A stretch of 64,000 nt of DNA, taken from positions 1,363,501-1,427,500 of the forward strand of contig NZ_CP031844.2 of assembly GCF_003606345.3 (NCBI RefSeq), in the 5' to 3' direction. The stretch's first letter is position 1. Every line of letters begins with the position of its first letter. The notes under the pieces are model-generated. The model was not told the origin of the DNA. It saw only the letters and a list, made by a program, of their open reading frames with translations, and searched no databases. Source of the stretch: Bartonella krasnovii. GTDB taxonomy: Bacteria > Pseudomonadota > Alphaproteobacteria > Rhizobiales > Rhizobiaceae. A program made the position numbers and the translations under genes. Below are positions 8,793 through 17,995 of the stretch, piece by piece.

Positions 8793-10160
8793 TTTTATTT
8801 CCCCTTCAATCATATTGTTCAATCTTACTTTCAAATCAGAGAGATTAAACAGTTTTTCTTCAATGCTGATACACCCACTCGCGCTCGTGATGCGAACATT
8901 GCCCAGACAACAGCACAACAACCCTTAAAAGTGCGTACCACTTCAACTTTCAACATATTCTCTGAAATATTTTCTTGCTTTGCTCCAAAACTATTATTGC
9001 TACTACACGCATTCACCAAAACGCTATAGACTTAAACCTCTGCGCAGCAATATCGAAACTTCCAAATTTTCTCTGTCTATTTCGCCTTGCTTATTTTACC
9101 CTTGCTTATTTTATTTTGTCTGTTTTACCATCCCCAATCCTTCGACAGAAAACAACAGCTCTCTAACGATAACCTTGGCAATAAAAAACACTTGCCGACA
9201 AAAATTCACAGCAAAGAAAGACTTAAGACCATTAAGGACTTCAGCATTCCACCGATAGCAATATTTACCCTCCATAACTTTATGGCTTTCCCTTCACCTA
9301 AACTTGCATACTTTCTGGTGCGCATAAGACAGCACCCTACAAGATTAGTTGCATCCATTCAAAAAGATACCCACACGCTCTCTCTTTACTCTTTTTACAT
9401 ACATGCAATACCTTGCATAAAACACAAAAAGAACTCTCTTTTGAACAGACCAGCCACATAGCACTATAAAAAAGACACCTTAAAATAGCTAAATAGCCAT
9501 CCATCTTTCTTTTTCAATTATCATTTTGCTTTTCTTTGCAGTGAGAAACTATATAAGATTTTTTGAACCTTTTCAAGCGTTTCTTAACCCATCCGTTCGA
9601 TACACCTTTAATCTCATATTCATGCGATTGTTTGAAAAAAACAAGCGCATGAATATGCAACATAAGAATATTTCATTTGGAACATTTCTTTCTTCGTGGA
9701 AAAATATATCCCAAACAGCCTTAACTAATCTTGTTATGAGGTAAAATCGATTAAAAAGCCTATTTGACTTTCTCCCCATACCTTAAAAAACAAAAAACTT
9801 AACTCCATCTGCTGTGTATACAATCCAAGTTTTTGTCAAGCAGGCTTCTCTCGACTCCTCCTCATGAGATTCACTTGAACGAAAAACTCAACAAACAAAC
9901 CTACAAATATTCACTCGCATACTAAAAGATACTTAACACACAAATAAAAAAACACTGAAACGTTTCAAAAAACTTACATGCCTTATATTCCCGCCATAAA
10001 TAACCGTATTTTATGGCATCATGGGATAAAAGAATTTGACGCAATACAAAACCTATAAAATCAATTAATATTGACTTTAAAGCTTTTCTTTTTTTATGCA
10101 CTCACAGTGCTCAAACGCCTCAAAAACCTTTATAAATAAAGAAAAATTTTAAGCTTGCCG
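8793..10160. other. Gene-free stretch with possible gene remnant
   Basis: On the minus strand, about 8831-9019 codes for a short Cys-containing stretch (NACSSNNSFGAKQEN) that runs by a one-base shift into the open frame in front of the hypothetical protein; this looks like a broken gene. The rest, to 10160, shows no supported gene on either strand. Confidence 0.4.
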
Positions 10161-10205
10161 AATATGTTATATCCGCATATATTACAGGCTGTAACATATT
10201 GTTAC
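10161..10205 (+). promoter_or_regulatory. Inverted repeats upstream of small ORF (operator-like)
   Basis: AATATGTTA at 10161-10169 and its exact complement TAACATATT at 10192-10200 are 22 nt apart. The right half overlaps a second inverted repeat, GTAAC-N5-GTTAC (10191-10205). The pair lies 41-85 nt before a small ORF, a fitting place for a regulator-binding site. Confidence 0.45.
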
Positions 10206-10245
10206 TTAATTAAAATCACCTCCAAAAGAACAGAAAGAGGCTCTT

Positions 10246-10350
10246 ATGGCTGATCTCATAAAAGCCGCGATGCTTTATTCAACCTTGATTATTACCCTCA
10301 ATGCTTTTGTTGTATTTTTAGCATTCGTCATAGAAATATACGAAGCATAA
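10246..10350 (+). CDS. 34-aa single-span membrane peptide
   Basis: ATG at 10246, TAA at 10348. The peptide is MADLIKAAMLYS followed by a hydrophobic stretch of about 20 residues and the acidic end EIYEA. A purine-rich AGAAAGAGG lies 6-14 nt before the ATG. It would be one transmembrane helix with a short cytoplasmic or periplasmic tail. Inverted repeats upstream suggest regulation. The size and lack of homologues known to me keep this tentative; small membrane peptides of this kind can be regulators of membrane complexes or toxins of type I systems, but nothing here decides between these. Confidence 0.5.
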   Translation: MADLIKAAMLYSTLIITLNAFVVFLAFVIEIYEA

Positions 10351-11672
10351 GTCTTTTAGCTTTTCGTAATCTGTGCAAATAAGCATCTTAATTTTTCACA
10401 AGATCAAAGTAAAATTTCAGCTCTCTCGATAAATCACCTCCCAATTTCAAACATCGCTTGCAACTCTTTTGGTGTTAACTTCTATTTTTTATCTGCATTT
10501 TTAACTATTAGTTTTTGTCTTTTCACGCTCCCTTAAATCCCAACGTCATCCCTCCCCTTAAAGGACAGAGTTTTCAACCAGATTCAATCTGTAAACAATT
10601 TATCTTCTTATCAAGTAGCTTATCATTAACTTCCTCCTTCAAGGCATATCACGCCCCCAAAGGATAATATTGAAGCTTATGCAGCACCACCATCTTGACG
10701 TTTATGAAAAAGAAAGATGCACCATCATACACCAAAGCCCCTCATGGTCTATCCCTTGGCTCTTGAGATAAATTTATAAAAGGCATTTACCTGCCTTTTC
10801 AATCGTTTTTTATTCACGAGGGAACACTTTCATTTTTGACGTGCAAAAACATGGGGTTGCATAGCTTAACCTAGAACATATTTGAAATGAGAGAGTTCTA
10901 CGAGTATCGGGAGCTTATTCAAGATAAAAACAGTGAACACTCTTTACACATCAAAGCATTGTCCGAAGAATACGACCCCTTAAGAACAAAAAACGCATGC
11001 GTAAATTTTACATGGGCTCCACCACTACTCAAAATGATAATACGACGGCACAATTATAATAAAAACAGCAAGAAAAGGGGAGTAAACTTGGAGAGCGGTT
11101 AACACATCACAGATCCAGCAAAACCCTCCTAGTATAAATGGCTCACGCCCTCACCTGAAATAATAATATTCTCAAATAAAAAGCATTTTTTTTTAAAATA
11201 GTGTGAGAAAAACATTTGACTATAAAACAATAATAAATCCATTCAAAATACTTTTTTCCTTCTCTTAAAAACGGAAAAAAAGTAAATTCCAAACAGATAT
11301 TTTTCTTTCGATTTTTTCAAAATTAGCTGTAAAGTCTAATGCCTTTCTTTGTATGATAAAATATTTATTTGTATTAAACTCTGCCACATAAATTGAATCT
11401 CATATTTCATCATGCATGCAACCAAGATGTTAAAAAAATCAGCGCATAGTTTGAAAAATGATCGCAACACGCGGCGGCTCATTCCGGTGCAACAATACCA
11501 CAATTGAAAGCACTTTTTAGCGGAACAGATGCAATATGTCATCTATTCCACAAAGAGTGCAAACCATAAAAGATTAGCTCTTAAAGTCAAAAGCGCCCCA
11601 AAAGTTAGGAACAAAAATCCAAAAAACAGAATAAACTCAATAACAGTCCAATCTCTTATTGAGTTTTATTTT
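10351..11672. other. Gene-free stretch
   Basis: No gene supported. A small possible ORF at 10887-11102 has no ribosome site or known similarity. A block near 10575-10680 weakly resembles 20925-21040 ('tctgtaaacaat' followed by a 'catatcac' block), suggesting further old duplications. Confidence 0.4.
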
Positions 11673-11891
11673 TTAATGAAAGCCAAAAAGAAATTCCATA
11701 TATGCTTGTTTAACATTTCGACAGTTTTTAGATTTATCTCTGGAAGATTCTTCCATATTTTCACATTTCAGTCCCCATTCTTGCATCAATTTTTCATCTT
11801 TCTTAAAATCTTCTACGCTATAAGTCTTTTCGCAACCAGCAACAGCAAATCCAATGCAAAACAGCAATGCTATAATAATGACTTTATTCAT
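11673..11891 (-). CDS. EexN-family lipoprotein, short copy
   Basis: 72 residues. The start is the ATG at 11891, preceded by an aaggggaa ribosome site. The signal peptide ends in a lipobox (VAGC), followed by EKTYSVEDFKKD, the hallmark of EexN entry-exclusion lipoproteins, and a KC...NC pair. The C-terminus after VKQAYMEF differs from the two longer paralogues and is about 18 residues shorter, so this copy is probably truncated. Family knowledge: EexN proteins sit in the cell envelope and hinder uptake of a conjugative element that is already present. No conjugation genes adjoin it here, so its present role is open. Confidence 0.72.
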   Translation of the reverse strand: MNKVIIIALLFCIGFAVAGCEKTYSVEDFKKDEKLMQEWGLKCENMEESSRDKSKNCRNVKQAYMEFLFGFH

Positions 11892-12092
11892 CAATAATTT
11901 CCCCTTCCTTGAGATTGATAAATTTGGACACAATTGAGCACTCTCTTAAAATTGCACATTTGGCTCATTGTCCATTTTCAAAAATTTTAAATCCAACCCC
12001 TGTACGCAATTTTTTTACAATCCTTAAAATCAATAGAATTGCAAAGAAAGCATCCTCCTATCGATATTGTTTATAATTTAATTGCTGTTTTA

Positions 12093-12368
12093 CTATTTTC
12101 TCGTTTTATGCCCCTTTTTGTTATTTCCGAGCAATTCCTTTAAAATTTTTTCAGAATTCTCTTGAACAAGGTCCGCATTGGCTTGTACAAGATTTATACA
12201 ATTTTGGGATTTCGTAATAGAAGATAGCTCTATCTTATTACATTTCTCTTTCCACTCTTTGCGTAATTTAGCATCTTTCTTAAAATCTTCTACGCTATAT
12301 TCTTTTTCGCAACCAGCAACAACAAATCCAATGCAAAACAGCAATGCTGTAATAATGACTTTATTCAT
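12093..12368 (-). CDS. EexN-family lipoprotein
   Basis: 91 residues with a signal peptide, the lipobox VAGC, the EKEYSVEDFKKD motif, a KC Cys near residue 43 and a second Cys in the SQNC segment. It ends in a basic tail (NKKGHKTRK). It is the middle member of the tandem triplet and has the same ribosome site (aaggggaa) before its ATG. The predicted location is lipid-anchored in the periplasm. The EexN assignment rests on motif order and spacing seen in conjugative-element exclusion proteins. Confidence 0.75.
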   Translation of the reverse strand: MNKVIITALLFCIGFVVAGCEKEYSVEDFKKDAKLRKEWKEKCNKIELSSITKSQNCINLVQANADLVQENSEKILKELLGNNKKGHKTRK

Positions 12369-12568
12369 CGGTAAATTCCCCTTCTTTTAGATGATAAAAT
12401 TTGGACACAATTGAGCGCTCTCTTTAAATTACACATTTGGCTCATTGTCCATTTTCAAAAATTTTAAATCCAACTCCTGTACGCGATTTTTTTACAATCC
12501 TTAAAATCAATAGAATTGCAAAAAAGCATCCTCCTATCGATATTGTTTATAATTTAATGATTGTCCTG

Positions 12569-12841
12569 CTATTTTTCAGTTTCATTCCCCTTTTTGCTAT
12601 TTTCACGAAGTTCCTTTGCAAGATTTCTATAATGCTCTTGAAAAAGTTCCATATCGGCTTGCATGACATTTTGACAATTCTTAGTTGCAAAAGCAGAGGG
12701 TCCCATTTTATCGCATTTCTTTCCCCATTCTTGCATCAACTTTTTATCTTTCTTAAATTCCTCAACACTGTAGTTTTTTTCACAACCAACAGCCACAAGC
12801 CCTGTGCAAAACAACAGTGCTGTTAGAATGATCTTGTTCAT
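12569..12841 (-). CDS. EexN-family lipoprotein
   Basis: 90 residues from the ATG at 12841, which is preceded by agaggggt. An in-frame extension to 12973 lacks a ribosome site and would bury the signal peptide, so it was not used. Lipobox AVGC, then EKNYSVEEFKKD, a KKC and a TKNC Cys. It is the first of the tandem triplet in the direction of transcription and the likely promoter-proximal member. The same caveat on function applies as for its sisters: entry exclusion is known for the family, not shown here. Confidence 0.75.
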   Translation of the reverse strand: MNKIILTALLFCTGLVAVGCEKNYSVEEFKKDKKLMQEWGKKCDKMGPSAFATKNCQNVMQADMELFQEHYRNLAKELRENSKKGNETEK

Positions 12842-13970
12842 GGTTACCCCTCTTTTTATTTTATACTGACTTGTTTTATACTTTGAGAACGACATCATTG
12901 GTTTCACAAAATCCTTGTATTGTGCTCTTACGTATACTTTTCCTTTGATAAATACGAACACCTTCAACGCCAATATGTTGCATCATGAGAGTTGTTTTAT
13001 TGGACTTGTATTTGTAATGTTATCTACGCAGTGGCTCTTTAGATTTGAGCGGTTTAAACTTAGCAGCAATTTAATATCTTAATATTTTCAAAAAGCTTTT
13101 TAATCACTTTTTTCAAGAATTTTTCTTCAAAAACCCCTTCATCATGAAAAGCAACACAAATATGGTATCAAAAATTCACCATACCTAGATCCATTGCAAA
13201 TTTTCTGCAAACGAAACAACAACTCTTTTAATGATTTGATTGCGCTCTTGCTTATTTCTTAATCCACTTTCTTAATTTGTCGAGAAAGAAAAAACGTAAA
13301 CTCCCCCCGACACTTTTCAAATGCTAACAGAAACTCTAAAAATTGATCTTATACATTCCTGATAGCCATAAAAAGTTCTTTACTTACCATCAAGTAACAT
13401 TCAATACTCAGTCTATAAAATCACACATAATCTATAAAATTACACAAATGAAAGAAATAACTTCATATCATACTCTATGATTTCTTTTGGTTATGAGGAA
13501 AGCTTATAGCACGCTCATATCAGTTAATTTTATTGATTTTCATCCCCTCTGATAAACATGAATATAATTTAAAAAAGCCCCCTCTAACAGAAAAAAACAA
13601 TCAAAGCTACTGTTAATTTACATTATTTACCCATGGTATTTCAGTAAAATAAACAACAAATAACTCCACATTAAAATCATGATCAAGACAATTGTTATGG
13701 AAGAATAAACTGACCTATCCAGCGATAATAAAAATATCAAGGGGAGGATGATCACATCCATAGGAGAAGAGTTGAAATGAAGAATTTTTTATAGGTTTAT
13801 GACTCTTTCATGAAATAAGTCTTATACAAAATAATTTAAATGAAACAACCCGCGTAAAAAAATGAACGCTTCTATCACGATTAATTTCATGTAAAAACTG
13901 ACCGATATCACCTTTAAAAAAACAAACCAACGCACATTTATTATCATATATCGATTATCGTATATTATTT
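12842..13970. other. Gene-free stretch
   Basis: No supported gene on either strand. Very AT-rich near 13930-13970, just after the ribbon-helix-helix gene, with partly self-complementary 'atcgattatcgtat'. Confidence 0.45.
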
Positions 13971-14201
13971 TTATTTTCCGTATTTTTTTGCAAGCAGTTC
14001 GCGCACCTCATCAGCCATTTTAGTTCCACGGCTTGCACAACTTACCTTCATTAACCGATGCAAAGTTTCTGGGATATCGATCGTGAGACGCTTCATCCCT
14101 CCATTCGCGTTTCCTTTAGGGCTTCCTACCCATGCATCAGCCGTTAAAGGGATAGATTTATTGGTTGGTTTTGTACCAATTTTAATTTTTTTATTCATCA
14201 C
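13971..14201 (-). CDS. Ribbon-helix-helix partition partner (ParG-like)
   Basis: 76 residues: a basic, flexible N-terminus (MMNKKIKIGTKPTNKS) followed by a ribbon-helix-helix fold, with the strand MKRLTIDIPETLHRLMK and two helices up to the end. This is the layout of ParG, the small DNA-binding partner of type Ib ParA ATPases; the disordered N-tail in ParG stimulates the ATPase. It overlaps the preceding parA by 4 nt (ATGA), so the two are co-translated. It would bind the centromere-like site and repress its own promoter; a palindrome upstream of parA is the obvious candidate operator. An antitoxin-type RHH is the alternative, but no toxin is present. Confidence 0.7.
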   Translation of the reverse strand: MMNKKIKIGTKPTNKSIPLTADAWVGSPKGNANGGMKRLTIDIPETLHRLMKVSCASRGTKMADEVRELLAKKYGK

Positions 14202-14824
14202 ACGAACTCCTTGATTTCCGCTGCAACGGCTTCAATCTCTGCGGCGGCTGGTCCTTGCTTATCAACTTCATAAACAGCCTTTCCTTGGGCTGCAGCTTCT
14301 GCAAAAATCACACGTTGTGCAACGCTAGAAGAAAGAACATGGACGGGGTATATGCCAAGCGCTTCATTTACATCACGCCCTATCGCTGTATTGACTATTT
14401 TACGATTAATAACAAAAGCAGATTTAAGACTTTCTTTATAAACGCGTGCTTCGTCAATCAGCTTTACAATTCCATCAGCAGCCCAAATATCATAGGGACT
14501 AGGCAAAACAGGGATAAGCACAAAATCCGAAGCCATAAGAGCACTACGCGCAAGGTCCGTCACACGCGGGGGACCATCAATAATAATATAATCATAACTA
14601 TGACCAATCTGTGTAATCTCTTTGTGAACCGTTGCACGCGGTAAACCAATAACAGAAAACAAAGGCGCCTCTTCACGCGCAGCAGCCCAATCCAATGCGC
14701 TCCCCTGTGGGTCAACATCAATAAGCAATACCCGTCCCCCGGTACGTGCAAAACTGGCCGCCAGATTCACGCTTAACGTAGTTTTTCCAACACCCCCTTT
14801 TTGATTCAAAAGTCCAATGATCAT
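14198..14824 (-). CDS. parA: ParA-family partition ATPase (type Ib)
   Basis: 208 residues starting at the deviant Walker A motif QKGGVGKTTLS (residues about 8-18, with the signature lysine), then DVDPQGSALDW (Walker A', about 37-47) and IIIDGPPR (Walker B, about 75-82). The short length and lack of an N-terminal DNA-binding domain place it with type Ib ParA/ParF proteins of plasmids, not with the chromosomal ParA. The RHH gene downstream overlaps it by 4 nt. No replication gene is nearby, so the pair looks like a relic of an integrated plasmid or genomic island, or has been kept for another positioning task. Confidence 0.85.
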   Translation of the reverse strand: MIIGLLNQKGGVGKTTLSVNLAASFARTGGRVLLIDVDPQGSALDWAAAREEAPLFSVIGLPRATVHKEITQIGHSYDYIIIDGPPRVTDLARSALMASDFVLIPVLPSPYDIWAADGIVKLIDEARVYKESLKSAFVINRKIVNTAIGRDVNEALGIYPVHVLSSSVAQRVIFAEAAAQGKAVYEVDKQGPAAAEIEAVAAEIKEFV

Positions 14825-14835
14825 TCGTTACATCT

Positions 14836-14867
14836 TTCAGTATTATCGTTTTTGCGATTATACTGAA
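14836..14867 (-). promoter_or_regulatory. Palindrome upstream of parA (candidate RHH operator)
   Basis: TTCAGTATTATCG and its near-perfect complement CGATTATACTGAA (one mismatched position) flank a 6-nt centre, 12 nt before the parA start. Position and symmetry fit autoregulation by the RHH partner. Confidence 0.55.
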
Positions 14868-16031
14868 AACAACAAAAGAAGCAAGTATCCAACATCTACA
14901 AAACAACAACTTCTGCTAACTTTTACGATAAAAATGACAACCCGCAATTTGTCTTTAGAATATTCTTTTAGTATAAAGCCCCAAATATTCTGAAGGGAAT
15001 ATTCTTGAAAGAAAAAGATAAATTTAAACAAGCAATAGGCTCTTCTTCCCCTGCCTTAAAATAAAAATTTCTCAAATCCACGCCAATTGATCAAGCATAA
15101 TCTCCTTTGGATTTTTCCCTCTTCACAAAAGCCTTGATCTCCCCCAATAAAAAAGCCTTTGCCCTGAAAAAATAACAAATGTCCCTGGAGGATTTAGGAG
15201 GAGGCCATATTGAATGAGAAAAGCAAAATCCATAAAACTCGCTCATTTTCCTCTTTTATCTTCAATCAATTAAAATCATTTATATGCCATCACCAGCAGA
15301 ACGAACATATGAGAATAAACACGATAAAAAGGTAAAAATACATCTTATGAAGTGTCTTAACTGTTAAGAACTGTGGTCCGCATCGGTGGCTCGTATATAG
15401 TATATAATTGTGTCGATTTGTCCCTTTTCTTAAATGAAAGAAAAGGTGTGTACAATGAGTATTATACTCTTTAAAAGAGATATCTTGCCGCGCAACACAG
15501 TGTAATGAACTTGAAAATAAGGATAAACAAACAACACAATGGGCTCTACTTCGTGACAACAATGAACCGTCCATAAAGAGCGTTATCTTTTATAAAAGTC
15601 AATCTATTGAGCACATCTATCTTTACACTTAAGAAAGAGCAAAACCACCCCCATTACACGACTTGTGCCAGCTTATGGGCTGTATAAAGCTCTTATCCCT
15701 TGAAACGGTTCATAAAAAGACATTTTCCCCTTATCTTATACAATTTCACTCCACACGCCCCCGCTTATCAGCAAGAGATCTTGACTGATGCAACCATGAA
15801 ACAGACTTGAAATAAGGGAATGCTACGATATTCAAGGTTCTAACGCGAGTTAAATAATAGGTCAATATCTTATTCAAGATCGAATATGTTGCATCTTACA
15901 ACACATTTTTCCAAGCAAGTCTTCTCGACAAAAAGAATATTTTTGTTAAGATGCCCTTTAAATTATCCTTCATCATGTCTTTTATAGAGCTCAGAGTATC
16001 GTAAAAGTCGGGAAATTGGGAATAAATAAAA
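14868..16031. other. Gene-free stretch
   Basis: No supported gene. A possible 94-residue minus-strand frame at 15290-15574 has no ribosome site and no family features. A weak 'tcaatcaattaaaatcattt' near 15260 resembles the core of the dispersed intergenic repeat. Confidence 0.4.
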
Positions 16032-16361
16032 ATGAATTTACAGCAAATTGACCCTGATATTTTTATCGGTGCACAAATGAGCATAGAAAATATCAAAACA
16101 TTAGCAGAAGCTGGTTTTAAAACAATTATCTGTAACCGTCCAGATCACGAAGAACCTAATCAACCTGACTTTTCAAGTATAAAAATGGTCGCAAATGACT
16201 ATGGCATAAAAGCCTATTACCTTCCCATTTCGCCTCCAACCATAAAAAAATCAGATGTTGAAACCATGCAGACAATTTTAAAAACAGCGTCTTTACCTCT
16301 CCTCGCCTATTGCCATCGTGGAACGCGTTCACTGCATCTTTATCATTTAGCACGTCTTTAA
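16032..16361 (+). CDS. BLH/DUF442-type phosphatase-like protein
   Basis: 109 residues, matching the usual length of the family. The start MNLQQIDPDIFIGAQMS and the ending SLPLLAYCHRGTRS are typical: the Cys of CHRGTR (residues about 95-100) is the presumed nucleophile, with the Arg five places on forming the phosphate loop as in dual-specificity phosphatases. In relatives this domain is fused to a beta-lactamase-like hydrolase (Blh); here it stands alone, as in many alphaproteobacteria. Family knowledge links Blh to sulfide oxidation and biofilm control; the substrate of the stand-alone form is unknown. It has no operon partner. Confidence 0.75.
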   Translation: MNLQQIDPDIFIGAQMSIENIKTLAEAGFKTIICNRPDHEEPNQPDFSSIKMVANDYGIKAYYLPISPPTIKKSDVETMQTILKTASLPLLAYCHRGTRSLHLYHLARL

Positions 16362-16833
16362 TCATAGGCTTCATGCGGCGCTATCCTGCACTCTAAAAAA
16401 CAAAAGTTCTTAAATTCACACCAGTCTATAAAAAATCATCTGTCAAAAATGCTTGTCCTACAGCTTCCACTTGGGAACTCCCCCGTTAAGGAGCACTCTT
16501 CATTAGGACATGATAAGAAAGTTTTTCTCTTAAATAGACAACAAACCTCCACCTCTAAAGCCATCAAGAAGCTACAAAAATGCAGGCAAATTGCATGCAA
16601 GCGATAAACTTTTAAAAGAAAAAAAATTATCGATTTTAAATTTTGTAAAATTCTAAAGTTAAAAGCGCAAGAAGTTAAAAAACAGCTCTCTTTTTTCTTC
16701 TCATCTCTTCTTTCCAAAGATGCTGTGTCCTTATTCATTCACGATTCATCATGAATTTTAACGGATCAGAAAGAAACAAGCAGTAAAGTTCTAATTGACA
16801 ACAAAAGCCATACAATTAACTTTGAAAAAGACA

Positions 16834-16995
16834 ATGCCTCAATCAGATCTTCAGATATTCGATTCTCCCTCTCAACAACGCAAAAAACATATATTCCGTG
16901 ATGTTTTGGAATATATGTTTGTGCTTATCATCACTTTAAGTGCTATTTTAACAGCTCTTCTATCTTTTTCAGATAAACTTAGAGCATATTTTTAA
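16834..16995 (+). CDS. Small single-span membrane protein, hypothetical
   Basis: 53 residues from the ATG at 16834; a TTG 39 nt upstream is an alternative start. The N-terminal 25 residues are polar and basic, followed by one hydrophobic helix (VLIITLSAILTALLSF). The 3' end overlaps the end of ribF on the other strand by 17 nt. The ribosome site is weak and I do not recognise the family. Confidence 0.4.
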   Translation: MPQSDLQIFDSPSQQRKKHIFRDVLEYMFVLIITLSAILTALLSFSDKLRAYF

Positions 16996-17995
16996 AAGTA
17001 AGCAGCCGATCCAACTGTGATAAGGGTTGGACTGTCTTTAAAATTTCTTTTGCTTTCTTTTCATCACGCTGCATTTGTGCAATCAAAGGTTCGAGCCTAT
17101 CAAATTTTTCTTGTCCGCGCAAAAATTGGAAAAAAGAAACGGTACAGCTTTCCCCATAAAGGTCATCATTAAAGTCAAATAAATAGGTTTCCAAAAGGGG
17201 AGCCCCATCTTTAACAACGGTTGGACGACAACCAAAGCTTGCAACACCATCATATAAAACACCGTTAGTGCGACGCAAGCGTACCGCATAAACACCATGA
17301 GCCAAACGAACTTGAGGAGGCAACATCTGATTAGCAGTAGGAAATCCCAAAAGACGTCCAAGTTTGTCGCCTTGAATAATATTGGAACATACCCGATAGC
17401 GATACCCTAATAAATGGGCTGCTTGGTCAACTTCCCCTTGTGAAAGAAGTTGCCGAATAAAACTAGAGGAAATGATCAACGGTTGTAAATCCTGAGGACG
17501 AAAAACACCTGGATGAGAAACGTAAGGAACTTGAACGACCTCAAATCCCTCTTCTTCTCCTCTTTGGCAAAGAAGAGAAACGTTTCCACTTTTCTTATGA
17601 CCAAATTGAAAATTTTCACCTGTCACCACAACAGAAACATCAAAAGTTTTCTTTAAAATAGACTTGATAAATTCATCGGCTGAAAGAGTAGCAAATTGAG
17701 CATCAAAGGGCTGTTCAATCACGCCATCAAAGCCAAGGATTTTAAAAATTTCAGCTTTTTCAGCAGCCTCAGTCAAACGATAAACAGGCGCTGAACGTTG
17801 AAAAAAACTTCTTGGATGCGGTTCAAAGGTTAAAACAACAGCGGGTTTCTTTTTTATCCGCGCAAAATCAAGTGCTTTTTGCAACACCCCCTGATGCCCA
17901 CAATGAACACCATCAAAATTTCCAAGTGCCAACACAGCTCCCCGCCAAACCGAGGGAAACATATGAATTCCCTGAAGACGTAAAAAATTAGCCAT
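16979..17995 (-). CDS. ribF: Bifunctional riboflavin kinase / FAD synthetase
   Basis: 338 residues. It phosphorylates riboflavin to FMN and adenylylates FMN to FAD in the cytoplasm. The N-terminal adenylyltransferase part has LGNFDGVHCGHQ (residues about 23-34, HxGH type) and the ISSSFIR motif near 160; the C-terminal kinase part has GRLLGFPTAN near residue 210. The start was set to the ATG at 17995, where it overlaps the stop of the upstream HAD gene (TAATG), which indicates translational coupling. Length and domain order are those of the usual bacterial RibF. Confidence 0.92.
   Translation of the reverse strand: MANFLRLQGIHMFPSVWRGAVLALGNFDGVHCGHQGVLQKALDFARIKKKPAVVLTFEPHPRSFFQRSAPVYRLTEAAEKAEIFKILGFDGVIEQPFDAQFATLSADEFIKSILKKTFDVSVVVTGENFQFGHKKSGNVSLLCQRGEEEGFEVVQVPYVSHPGVFRPQDLQPLIISSSFIRQLLSQGEVDQAAHLLGYRYRVCSNIIQGDKLGRLLGFPTANQMLPPQVRLAHGVYAVRLRRTNGVLYDGVASFGCRPTVVKDGAPLLETYLFDFNDDLYGESCTVSFFQFLRGQEKFDRLEPLIAQMQRDEKKAKEILKTVQPLSQLDRLLTFKNML

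Larger units (their letters stand above)
11800..12841 (-). repeat. Tandem triplication of EexN lipoprotein gene
   Basis: Three lipoprotein genes on the minus strand repeat every 475 bp or so together with their spacers. The spacers 11892-12092 and 12369-12568 are nearly identical over about 180 nt, so the unit copied was gene plus spacer and the duplication is recent compared with the divergence of the proteins. Confidence 0.85.

Noticed and set aside
9087..9461. 124-residue plus-strand frame with hydrophobic start
   Set aside because: Overlaps other equally open frames, no ribosome site, and unnatural composition after residue 20.
10210..10222. AATCACCTCC, similar to the 16S rRNA 3' end
   Set aside because: Only ten bases match and no rRNA sequence adjoins; chance occurrence.
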